From the NCBI GenBank assembly GCA_905214225.1, contig CAJMLL010000049.1, forward strand, positions 1-18,696: a stretch of 18,696 nt of DNA, in the 5' to 3' direction. The first letter of the stretch is position 1, and each line of letters opens with the position of its first letter. A model generated the notes under the pieces. The model was given only the letters and a program-made list of their open reading frames with translations. It was not told the origin of the DNA and did not search any database. The DNA comes from an uncultured bacterium (lineage in GTDB: Bacteria > Bacillota > Clostridia > Peptostreptococcales > Anaerovoracaceae). The position numbers and the translations under genes were made by a program. Of this stretch, positions 12,833 to 18,696 are shown in pieces.

Positions 12833-15232
12833 TTATTTCTCCTGATTTTTACTGTTTTCTTCTGTTTTTTGTGTTTCCGTCCCGGCAGAGGCAGGGTTCT
12901 GCGCATCCGGCTTGTCCCTTGCCGGGTCGTCTTTGCCGGCAAAAAATTTTCCGTGTTCCCGGATTTTCAGCAAGTGGGAAACCGGCCGGATCCAGTCCTC
13001 CCAGCTGTTTCCATGACCGGCATCGGAGGCTGCTCCCTGATTCTGGAACTTCTCCCGCATGGCCTGAATCTGGTCGGCCATCTCCGGATGCAGGGTCTTC
13101 AGCACTTGACGGTGATAGCGGCGTTCTTCCATAAAGGTCTGCCAGGCCTGCGGATAGTGCTTCTTAAACCAGCGCTCCCTTTGGACACGGAGCCGCGCCA
13201 TCTGGCGGAAGGCCTCCGGATTCATGTCCGCGAAACGCTCATCGACAGCTGCATGGTGCTGGGAAATCACTTCTTCCATCATCTTCATGCGCTCCTGTGA
13301 AATCGCGCCCTTCTTCGCCAGAAGTGCCAGCTGCATTTCCAGAAGATCCAGGAGTTTTTCCTCATCCATCTGATTGAAATTGAAGCCGAAATACTTCTGC
13401 TCCTGCTGGCGTATCCACTGGGTGTCGACCTCCTGGCCGCTGGCAAAGGAAGATGCCAGCTTCTCGGCGAACTTCGTCATTTCCTCATCGGCGTCTTCTC
13501 CGTAAGCCCACTCGTACTCCGCGATGACGCGCCCCGGCGCGTGAACAGCATGCTGATCTTCACCATCTTCTGCCTGCAGCAGCGGATAAGGCGGGAACAT
13601 GCCCTCCGCCCGCAGCGCCGTCTGCACGAAGGGCCGGATCGCGCCTTCCTTAAACATCTCCTCCGCGCCGAAAGCCCGCAGCTGGTCATTCACACTGCCC
13701 GCGTGCTCGGTCATATAGAAATGAATGCCGCGGCGTTTCAGCTTTCTGTACATATTCAGAAGACGCTCCGCCGCAGTCACATCAATCGAACCGATGCCAT
13801 CCGCATCCAGGATGACCACCTTTGTGTCTTCCTGCAGCGCGTCCTCAATGTCCAGCTGCATTCTCTCCGCATTGGCGAAAAACAGCGGCGCACGGAAATG
13901 ATAGATGATCACGCCCTGAATCGGACGCGCTCCGCGCATTCTGCCCACCGGATAGAATCCCTTCTGCCCCGGAATACAGCCCAGGAACTCCCTCGGCGGA
14001 GCCGACTCCCGGATGATTACATTCAGGAAGGACAAAAGAACCCCGGCAAGAACGCCATCCACGGTACCAAACAGGAGTACAGCAAAGAAAGACGCCCAGA
14101 AAATTGCCGCCTCGATCTTATCGACTTTTCTCAGCTTGGCCGCGAGATCAAACTCCATGGAGCTGAGCAGGGCGGAAATGACGATTCCCGTCAGTACCGG
14201 AACCGGAAGATATGCGATGAATCCCGTTGCAAAAAGCAGCACCAGCACCATGGTCAGTGAAGCCGCAATGGACATCATCTGGCTCTTCACACCGAACTGA
14301 TCCGCGATTCCCGTTCTGGAAACACTGCCGTTCACCGGGCAGCAGCCAGATGCCGCAGCGCCCAGCGTCGCAATCGCGTAGGCCAGAATTTCCCGGTCAT
14401 TGTCCACCGGATCATCATAACGCATGGCGTAATTACTGGTCGCCAGAAGTGTTTCCGCTACGATGACCAGAGCAATGGAAAGCGTGGACACCAGCATACT
14501 CATCACATGGCCGCTCATCAGACGGACATCCGGAATAGTCAGCGCCGGAAGACCCTCAGAAACCGCGGGCAGCATTCTCACTCCATGCTGGTTCACGTGG
14601 AAGCAGATCGTCATCAGAGCGCCTGCTGCCATCATGACCACCGACATCGGGACTTTTGGGATCAGCTTCCTGCAGGCCATGATAATCACAATCGTTCCGA
14701 CTCCCAGCCCAAAAGCAAGAGCATTGAAGGAATGCGCTTCCTCCGCAATGTGAGAGACCAGCTCCGGAAGCTCCCCTCTTCCCGGATCACCGCCAAAGAG
14801 TTTCGGGACCTGCATCAGAATAATTTCTGCGCAGATTCCGCTGATAAAACCGCCCATCACTGGCGACGAAATAAACTTTACCAGCTTTCCCGCATGAAAA
14901 AGCCGGAAGACGATCAGCCAGCCCGCCGTCAGAAGCGTGATCACCGGCACCATCCGGACCGCCGCCTGCGACCCGTAGGCAATTCCCAGATCATACAGCA
15001 TTCCGCCGCAAAGAGCCGCCGGCGCCGCATCCACACCAAAAACAAAACGCGGCGACGAGGTAAACAGCCCGTAGAGCAGAATCGGCAGCACCGACCCATA
15101 TAAGCCATATACCGCCGGCATCCCCGCAACCTGCGCGTATCCCATGGAAATCGGGATCGACACAAGCGCCACGATAATTCCCGCCGGGATATCTTTTTTC
15201 AAATTCGATAGGGGATAATTCTTCAGAAACAT
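12833..15232 (-). CDS. SulP-family anion transporter with STAS domain and long C-terminal extension
   Basis: This is a 799-residue inner-membrane protein. Residues 10-407 are the SLC26/SulP transport domain: DIPAGIIVALVSIPISMGYAQVAGMPAVYGLY at the start, FISSPVMGGFISG (120-132), and the motif CPVNGSVSRTGI (298-309). A STAS domain follows at about 437-540 (GVIIYHFRAPLFFANAER, then VVILDADGIGSIDVTA). Bacterial SulP proteins usually end near here at 550-600 residues. This one has about 255 more, mostly charged helices rich in Glu, Arg, Gln and Met (EEMTKFAEKLASSFASG, QERMKMMEEVISQHH), with a Lys/Glu tail. Sulfate, bicarbonate or dicarboxylates are all possible substrates. AAAGGAC precedes the start. 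The lid-only ORF follows after 91 bp on the same strand, so they may share a transcript. Confidence 0.92.
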   Translation of the reverse strand: MFLKNYPLSNLKKDIPAGIIVALVSIPISMGYAQVAGMPAVYGLYGSVLPILLYGLFTSSPRFVFGVDAAPAALCGGMLYDLGIAYGSQAAVRMVPVITLLTAGWLIVFRLFHAGKLVKFISSPVMGGFISGICAEIILMQVPKLFGGDPGRGELPELVSHIAEEAHSFNALAFGLGVGTIVIIMACRKLIPKVPMSVVMMAAGALMTICFHVNQHGVRMLPAVSEGLPALTIPDVRLMSGHVMSMLVSTLSIALVIVAETLLATSNYAMRYDDPVDNDREILAYAIATLGAAASGCCPVNGSVSRTGIADQFGVKSQMMSIAASLTMVLVLLFATGFIAYLPVPVLTGIVISALLSSMEFDLAAKLRKVDKIEAAIFWASFFAVLLFGTVDGVLAGVLLSFLNVIIRESAPPREFLGCIPGQKGFYPVGRMRGARPIQGVIIYHFRAPLFFANAERMQLDIEDALQEDTKVVILDADGIGSIDVTAAERLLNMYRKLKRRGIHFYMTEHAGSVNDQLRAFGAEEMFKEGAIRPFVQTALRAEGMFPPYPLLQAEDGEDQHAVHAPGRVIAEYEWAYGEDADEEMTKFAEKLASSFASGQEVDTQWIRQQEQKYFGFNFNQMDEEKLLDLLEMQLALLAKKGAISQERMKMMEEVISQHHAAVDERFADMNPEAFRQMARLRVQRERWFKKHYPQAWQTFMEERRYHRQVLKTLHPEMADQIQAMREKFQNQGAASDAGHGNSWEDWIRPVSHLLKIREHGKFFAGKDDPARDKPDAQNPASAGTETQKTEENSKNQEK

Positions 15233-15304
15233 CCGGATGTCCTTTCTGAATCAGAAAAAGTAATAAAAATCACAGCCGCCCACCCGGGCAAACAACAACC
15301 GGGC

Positions 15305-15332
15305 TATGCGTGTATACAATATACACAGCATA
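15305..15332. repeat. Palindromic element, GTATAC family
   Basis: TATGC-GTGTATA (15305-15316) pairs with TATACAC-a-GCATA (15320-15332), giving a 12-bp stem with one bulged A and a 3-nt loop. It contains GCGTGTATACAATATAC (15308-15324), close to the copies at 7510 and 17474. It lies just past the stop codon of the acidic sigma-like gene. On the minus strand a weaker GC hairpin (about 15278-15304) followed by ATTTTTATT comes next, and together they may terminate that gene. Confidence 0.7.
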
Positions 15333-15351
15333 CTGCTGCCAACAGCCAGCA

Positions 15352-15930
15352 TTAATGCAGGTTCATGATTTCCTCTTCCTCCTTCTTCTCTTCCTCTGCC
15401 TTCTTTTTCTTCTCAAAATCCTTGATATCTTTAGTAGAAATAATGCTCTTTCCGATCTTCAGGAACTCATTCAGATCTTCCGGAACCTCGCGGTTTTTCT
15501 GGGCATGAACCAGATCAATGACCCCGGAAAATACCGCATCCATCCAATTCAGGACAGCGTCCGGATCAGAATAATCCAGAGAAACATCCTGAGTCAGTTC
15601 CGCAAGCTTATCCGCAGCTTCTTTCTCCGGTCCGTCCGGCTGCATCTCATCTTCATCCTCTGGATTCTCTGAAACATCCGATTTCCGCCCCTGCAGACTG
15701 TCCGCAATCTTCACATAGGTCATCTGCAGCACATCCTGATATACACTATCATCTGGGAATTCCGCCTCTGCTGACTGAGTAAACTTCTCAACCGTCAGTC
15801 CGTAAATATCGTTAAATGCCGATTCATCACCATCATTCAGACGGCGCACAGCCTCAGCCAGTTTTTTCTGATCTTCTGCATCAATTTCCTCTATTGCTTT
15901 TAATTTCTCTGCAGCTTTATTTTCTGCCAT
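15352..15930 (-). CDS. Acidic protein with sigma-70 region 2-like segment
   Basis: This is a 192-residue, highly acidic, soluble protein. Residues about 20-80 (LAEAVRRLNDGDESAFNDIYGLTVEKF, then DSVYQDVLQMTYVKIADSLQ) follow the pattern of region 2 of ECF sigma factors: 'gd..Af..ly' followed by a 'dv.Q.tf.k....l' helix. A DNA-binding region 4 is not apparent. The rest is Asp/Glu-rich linker, a helical part (LNWMDAVFSGVIDLVHAQ), and a Lys/Glu coiled-coil-like tail (DFEKKKKAEEEKKEEEE). I chose the start at 15930 over 15951 because GGAAGGAAG precedes it and nothing suitable precedes 15951. The sigma likeness is weak and may not mean sigma function; it could be a decayed sigma factor, an adaptor, or an unrelated helical protein. 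Confidence 0.7.
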   Translation of the reverse strand: MAENKAAEKLKAIEEIDAEDQKKLAEAVRRLNDGDESAFNDIYGLTVEKFTQSAEAEFPDDSVYQDVLQMTYVKIADSLQGRKSDVSENPEDEDEMQPDGPEKEAADKLAELTQDVSLDYSDPDAVLNWMDAVFSGVIDLVHAQKNREVPEDLNEFLKIGKSIISTKDIKDFEKKKKAEEEKKEEEEIMNLH

Positions 15931-16068
15931 ATCTGTCCGCTTCCTTCCCATCGTAATTCTACGATCTTACTGATTTTTCTATCTCTGCCGCATTTCCCGC
16001 AGATCTCCGCTTCAGGAAAATGCTCTATCTCTTTTCAAATTCACAGGCTTACTTCCTGCAGTCAAGCT

Positions 16069-16074
16069 ATTGTA
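16069..16074 (-). promoter_or_regulatory. Extended -10 of the acidic sigma-like gene
   Basis: The minus strand reads TGTGGTACAAT, an extended -10 (TGN-TACAAT) about 140 bp before the start at 15930. The -35 is weak. A very similar TGTGGTATATT precedes thrH. Confidence 0.45.
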
Positions 16075-16122
16075 CCACAAAATGCCCTGTGCAGGCCACT
16101 CGCAGGAAGGCACGGGCTGTGA

Positions 16123-16128
16123 TACACT
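16123..16128 (+). promoter_or_regulatory. Extended -10 of mutY
   Basis: TGATACACT provides TGN plus TACACT about 110 bp before the mutY start. No good -35 is visible at the normal distance. Transcription would begin near 16135, just ahead of the leader hairpin. Confidence 0.45.
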
Positions 16129-16138
16129 AAGATAGGTT

Positions 16139-16177
16139 CGTTCCCGGCCAAACGAATACCTGGACCGGTCGGGAACG
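16139..16177 (+). promoter_or_regulatory. Structured 5' leader of mutY
   Basis: CGTTCCCGGCC (16139-16149) and GGTCGGGAACG (16167-16177) form an 11-bp stem with one G-U pair. A competing stem uses GGTTCGTT (16135-16142) with AACGAA plus CC at 16151-16160, so the two cannot coexist. No known riboswitch class was recognised and no T-tract follows directly. Confidence 0.45.
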
Positions 16178-16239
16178 TGGTTCCTTGAACGAGTAATTTT
16201 TGCCGCGGAAAATGCGGAAAGATATAAAGGATATGCATC

Positions 16240-17613
16240 ATGAGCGAAAAGATAATGGAAGAAAATTACAATTCCCTGCCGTCAGAGGAGACGCTGCTGA
16301 ACTGGTACCGGGAGAACAGGCGCGATCTGCCCTGGCGCAGAGACAAGAACCCCTACCACGTCTGGGTCTCGGAAATTATGCTGCAGCAGACCCGGGTGGA
16401 GGCGGTGAAAGACTATTACCGCCGCTTTATGGACGCGCTTCCGACCATCGCGGCGCTGGCGGAGGCTGACGAGGACACATACATGAAACTCTGGGAGGGG
16501 CTTGGCTATTACAGCCGCATCCGCAACATGCACAAGGCCGCGGGCATCATCGTCCGGGATTACGGCGGCGCTATGCCCCGGACCCGCGCGGAACTTCTCA
16601 AACTGCCCGGCATCGGCGCCTACACCGCGTCCGCCATCGCCTCCATCGCATTCGGCGAGCGCACCCCGGCCATCGACGGAAACCTCCTCCGCGTCTTTTC
16701 CCGCATGACCCATTATAAGGAAGACATCAAGAAGCCGGCTGCCCGCAAAGCCGCAGAAAACTGGTATCTGACGGTCATGACCGACCGCGATCCCGGCAGT
16801 TTCAACCAGGCGCTGATGGACCTGGGTGCCGGCATCTGCATTCCCAAGGGCGATCCTGTCTGCCTCGCTGACCCCGCCGCCTGCCCCTGGAGCCGTTGCT
16901 GTCTGTCCTGCCAGAACGCTGACCCGCAGGATTTCCCCAAGACCGCCCCAAAGAAATCCCGCCGCGTCGAGGAGCGCACCGTTTTCCTGATCCAGCACGG
17001 CGGACAAATCGCACTGCGCAAGAGGCCGCCTGCCGGTCTTCTCGCCGGCCTCTGGGAATTTCCAAACACTCTCGGGAAACTGAACCGCAGCCAGGCCCTC
17101 CAGTACGCAGAATCCCTGGGCTTTTCGCCCCTGAAAATCAAAAAGCTGCCCGCAGCAAAACACGTTTTTTCACACGTCGAGTGGCGCATGACCGGCTGGC
17201 AGATTCTTGCCGACGAGTGGAGACCGCTTGCGGGAAGCGAGAACAGAAGCAGCAAAGACCAAATAATGAAGGGTGCACCAGAAAACAAACCATACAATGT
17301 CATAAATTCTAAATCAGGAGAAGATTTTCCAAAGACAACGGAAAACGGCCTGGCCGATGAAAGATCAGAAAATGATTTAAAAGACAAGTCTGTCGATGGA
17401 AGAACTGGTAATGAGCTGACTAGTGACACTTCAGGAAATGGTTCGTCTGTAAAGAAATCAGAAAACGATAGGCGCGAGTATACTGTATACAATAATAACG
17501 CATTCCAGTCTCCTGCTGACGCCTCCGGCATCATCCTTGCCGACGCCGAAGAAGTACGGGACCATTACTCGATCCCGTCGGCCTTTCAGGCCTTTAAAAA
17601 GAGGATTTTGTAA
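16240..17613 (+). CDS. mutY: A/G-specific adenine glycosylase MutY with internal low-complexity insert
   Basis: This is a 457-residue DNA repair glycosylase that removes adenine opposite 8-oxoguanine. E45 in VSEIMLQQT is the catalytic glutamate. The helix-hairpin-helix LPGIGAYTASAIA (122-134) is followed by AIDGNLLRV with catalytic D146. The 4Fe-4S ligands are read as C200, C208, C215 and C221, i.e. C-x7-C-x6-C-x5-C; the second gap is longer than the usual x2. The C-terminal NUDIX-like 8-oxoG recognition domain begins near 245, includes LAGLWEFP and the FSHVEW motif (310-315), and ends SIPSAFQAFKKRIL. It is interrupted by about 98 residues of Ser/Asn/Asp/Lys-rich sequence (331-428). AAAGGA lies about 11 bases before the start. 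Family members are typically near 350 residues, so the insert explains the excess. Confidence 0.93.
   Translation: MSEKIMEENYNSLPSEETLLNWYRENRRDLPWRRDKNPYHVWVSEIMLQQTRVEAVKDYYRRFMDALPTIAALAEADEDTYMKLWEGLGYYSRIRNMHKAAGIIVRDYGGAMPRTRAELLKLPGIGAYTASAIASIAFGERTPAIDGNLLRVFSRMTHYKEDIKKPAARKAAENWYLTVMTDRDPGSFNQALMDLGAGICIPKGDPVCLADPAACPWSRCCLSCQNADPQDFPKTAPKKSRRVEERTVFLIQHGGQIALRKRPPAGLLAGLWEFPNTLGKLNRSQALQYAESLGFSPLKIKKLPAAKHVFSHVEWRMTGWQILADEWRPLAGSENRSSKDQIMKGAPENKPYNVINSKSGEDFPKTTENGLADERSENDLKDKSVDGRTGNELTSDTSGNGSSVKKSENDRREYTVYNNNAFQSPADASGIILADAEEVRDHYSIPSAFQAFKKRIL
17230..17523 (+). other. In-frame low-complexity insert within mutY
   Basis: This segment encodes residues about 331-428, is more AT-rich than the rest of the gene, and uses mostly Ser, Asn, Asp, Glu, Lys, Gly and Thr. 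SEN recurs at 333-335, 376-378 and 407-409. It carries the palindromic motif at 17474-17490. The flanking sequences would join into an ordinary NUDIX-like domain without it, so it is probably a surface loop insertion. Confidence 0.75.
17474..17490 (+). repeat. GCGAGTATACTGTATAC motif inside mutY
   Basis: The motif differs from the intergenic copy at 7510-7526 by one base. Here the palindrome GTATACTGTATAC is translated and yields Y414-T-V-Y417 within the low-complexity insert. Confidence 0.75.
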
Positions 17614-17721
17614 CGGAAATCCTTCGTGGGCCAGCAGGACTAAAAATTGTTGAAGGGATACGGATGTCTGGAAACGCGTGGCGGAGTGCGCCATTCTCTG
17701 TGCATCCTCGCCATCACAAGC

Positions 17722-17762
17722 AGAGCCGGCTTCTTCATCATCACTCTGAAGAGGCCGGCTCT
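17722..17762 (+). terminator. Terminator between mutY and thrH
   Basis: AGAGCCGGC (17722-17730) and GCCGGCTCT (17754-17762) pair perfectly over 9 bp, with inner CTTC/GAAG pairing. The plus-strand tail TTTCATGTCTCATTTT is only moderately U-rich. It lies about 110 bp past the mutY stop codon, between convergent genes. The remaining 17614-17876 holds no gene. Confidence 0.6.
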
Positions 17763-17876
17763 TTCATGTCTCATTTTCCCGTAACGCAAAATGTCCAAAT
17801 ATCTGATATTCCTATTGGACCTGATCAGGCCTTAAGGCAATTTCAGCTGTCCCCCGACAGAGAAAACAGCTGCCGT

Positions 17877-18482
17877 CTACTCCGCCATCGCTTTTCTGAT
17901 GCCGGCCATCAGCTCTTCATAGCTTTCAACTGCCTGCACGTCTGGATTTGCGGCCTTGATCTCGTCGGTTGTCCGGAACAGGAAGCCGGCCTTGCTTGCG
18001 CGGATCATGCCGAGGTCGTTGAAGCTGTCGCCGCTGGCGATGGTGTCGAAGCCGATGGACTGCAGACCTTTGACGGTGCTGAGTTTGGAGTTCTCAATGC
18101 GCATCTTGTAGCCGGTGATCGCGCCGTCGTCCGCCACCTCGAGTTCGTTGCAGAAGAGGGTCGGATAGCCGAGTTTCTTCATCAGCGGCGCCGCAAACTC
18201 CTTGAAGGTGTCACTGATAATGATCACCTGCGAGAATGAACGGAGTTCGTCCAGAAATTTCTTTGCGCCATCCATCGGATCAATTTTCGCAATTGTCTCC
18301 TGAATCTGCGGCAGACCCAGATGATGCTGTTTCAGCAGGTCCAGGCGGTATTTCATCAGCACGTCATAGTCCGGCTCATCACGAGTCGTCTTTTTAAACT
18401 CCGGAATTCCCGTCTCCTCCGCAAACGCGATCCAGATTTCCGGCACCAGTACACCCTCTAAATCCAAGCAAGTAATAAACAT
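17877..18482 (-). CDS. thrH: Phosphoserine phosphatase / homoserine phosphotransferase ThrH
   Basis: This is a 201-residue HAD-superfamily enzyme. ThrH of Pseudomonas dephosphorylates phosphoserine and can transfer the phosphate to homoserine, linking serine and threonine synthesis. The N-terminus CLDLEGVLVPEIWIAFAE and DYDVLMKYRLDLL track ThrH closely. HAD motif I is D7-L-E9 (a DLE rather than the usual DxD), motif II is S90-D-T in IISDTFKEF, the motif III lysine is near 133-138 (NSKLSTVKG), and motif IV is GDSFND (151-156). The start at 18482 has AGGAAGG about 7 bases upstream and puts motif I at the right place; a longer frame to 18512 has no such site. It is monocistronic. Its extended -10 promoter lies at 18527-18532 and a terminator for an upstream gene lies beyond. 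Confidence 0.92.
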   Translation of the reverse strand: MFITCLDLEGVLVPEIWIAFAEETGIPEFKKTTRDEPDYDVLMKYRLDLLKQHHLGLPQIQETIAKIDPMDGAKKFLDELRSFSQVIIISDTFKEFAAPLMKKLGYPTLFCNELEVADDGAITGYKMRIENSKLSTVKGLQSIGFDTIASGDSFNDLGMIRASKAGFLFRTTDEIKAANPDVQAVESYEELMAGIRKAMAE

Positions 18483-18526
18483 ATTTTTTCCTTCCTGTTC
18501 CAGTTTTAACATTGTCTAATAGTTTT

Positions 18527-18532
18527 AATATA
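18527..18532 (-). promoter_or_regulatory. Extended -10 of thrH
   Basis: The minus strand reads TGTGGTATATT, giving TGG plus TATATT about 45 bp before the start codon. The -35 region is poor, as is usual for extended -10 promoters. Confidence 0.5.
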
Positions 18533-18586
18533 CCACATCACACACAATTTTCCTAATCCGTTTTAGTGTTATTCGACAAAAACAAC

Positions 18587-18625
18587 GGAGCACGACTCAG
18601 CGCTTTACGCGCTGAGTCGTGCTCC
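18587..18625 (-). terminator. Strong intrinsic terminator for a gene right of the window
   Basis: Two 17-bp arms (18587-18603 and 18609-18625) pair perfectly around a 5-nt loop; the stem core is CACGACTCAGCGC. On the minus strand it is followed by GTTGTTTTTG. It would end a minus-strand gene entering from beyond 18696 and keep it apart from thrH. No coding sequence is recognised in 18626-18696. Confidence 0.85.
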
Positions 18626-18696
18626 CCCATCAAGAGACGAATTGCTCTGTGAAATATTATACCACAGAATCCGGGAATTTATAGACATATTTTCAC

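Noticed and set aside
17826..17879. Terminator for thrH around CAGCTGT/ACAGCTG
   Set aside because: A 7-bp stem can form past the thrH stop codon, but no U-tract follows on the minus strand, so termination is not supported.

Overview
The window looks like a chromosomal stretch of an anaerobic Gram-positive bacterium of the Bacillota, most likely a member of Clostridia. The clues are strong AGGAGG-type ribosome binding sites, short-signal lipoproteins with a lipobox, a three-gene amino-acid ABC transporter, a thioredoxin/thioredoxin reductase pair, an OhrR-type peroxide sensor very like the Bacillus one, a TSCPD protein, and ThrH. The genus cannot be fixed from sequence reading alone. Protein-coding DNA is moderately GC-rich. 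One long intergenic stretch (about 8.26-8.90 kb) and an insert inside mutY are clearly more AT-rich. I see no tRNA, rRNA, CRISPR, transposase or phage gene.

Layout from left to right. (1) 1-1870: a VOC/glyoxalase-like gene, then an arsR - NifX-like pair on the minus strand, with a near-ideal promoter that carries two operator-like inverted repeats. (2) 1900-2593: a non-coding cluster of modular direct repeats, including a 254-bp segment present twice without a difference. (3) 2808-5284: a substrate-binding lipoprotein, permease and ATPase operon for polar amino acids (minus strand), with a consensus promoter and a palindromic operator candidate. (4) 5336-7447: a SurA-N-like lipoprotein (minus) diverging from a TSCPD gene plus ohrR (plus). 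(5) 7448-9418: palindromes, a fluoroacetyl-CoA-thioesterase-like gene, an AT-rich gene-poor tract, a minisatellite, and a decayed copy of the 3' end of trxB. (6) 9419-15930 (all minus): trxB, trxA, an M20D amidohydrolase translationally coupled to an ORF consisting mainly of an M20 lid domain, a SulP anion transporter with a long cytoplasmic tail, and an acidic protein with a sigma region 2-like segment. (7) 16123-18696: mutY (plus) with a structured leader and an internal in-frame low-complexity insert, then thrH (minus) and a strong terminator for a gene beyond the window.

Functionally the window mixes thiol/redox homeostasis (trxA, trxB, ohrR, possibly the ArsR/NifX-like pair), nutrient uptake and amino-acid metabolism (ABC transporter, M20D hydrolase, ThrH, SulP) and DNA repair (mutY). 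The most unusual observations are three. First, an M20 hydrolase whose lid domain lacks the expected histidine sits in TAATG overlap with a lid-only ORF that has it. Second, a 17-bp palindromic motif, GCGWGTATACWRTATAC, recurs between genes and inside the mutY insert. Third, there is the modular repeat cluster beside the arsR promoter. All functional readings rest on motif recognition by eye; no database search was run.
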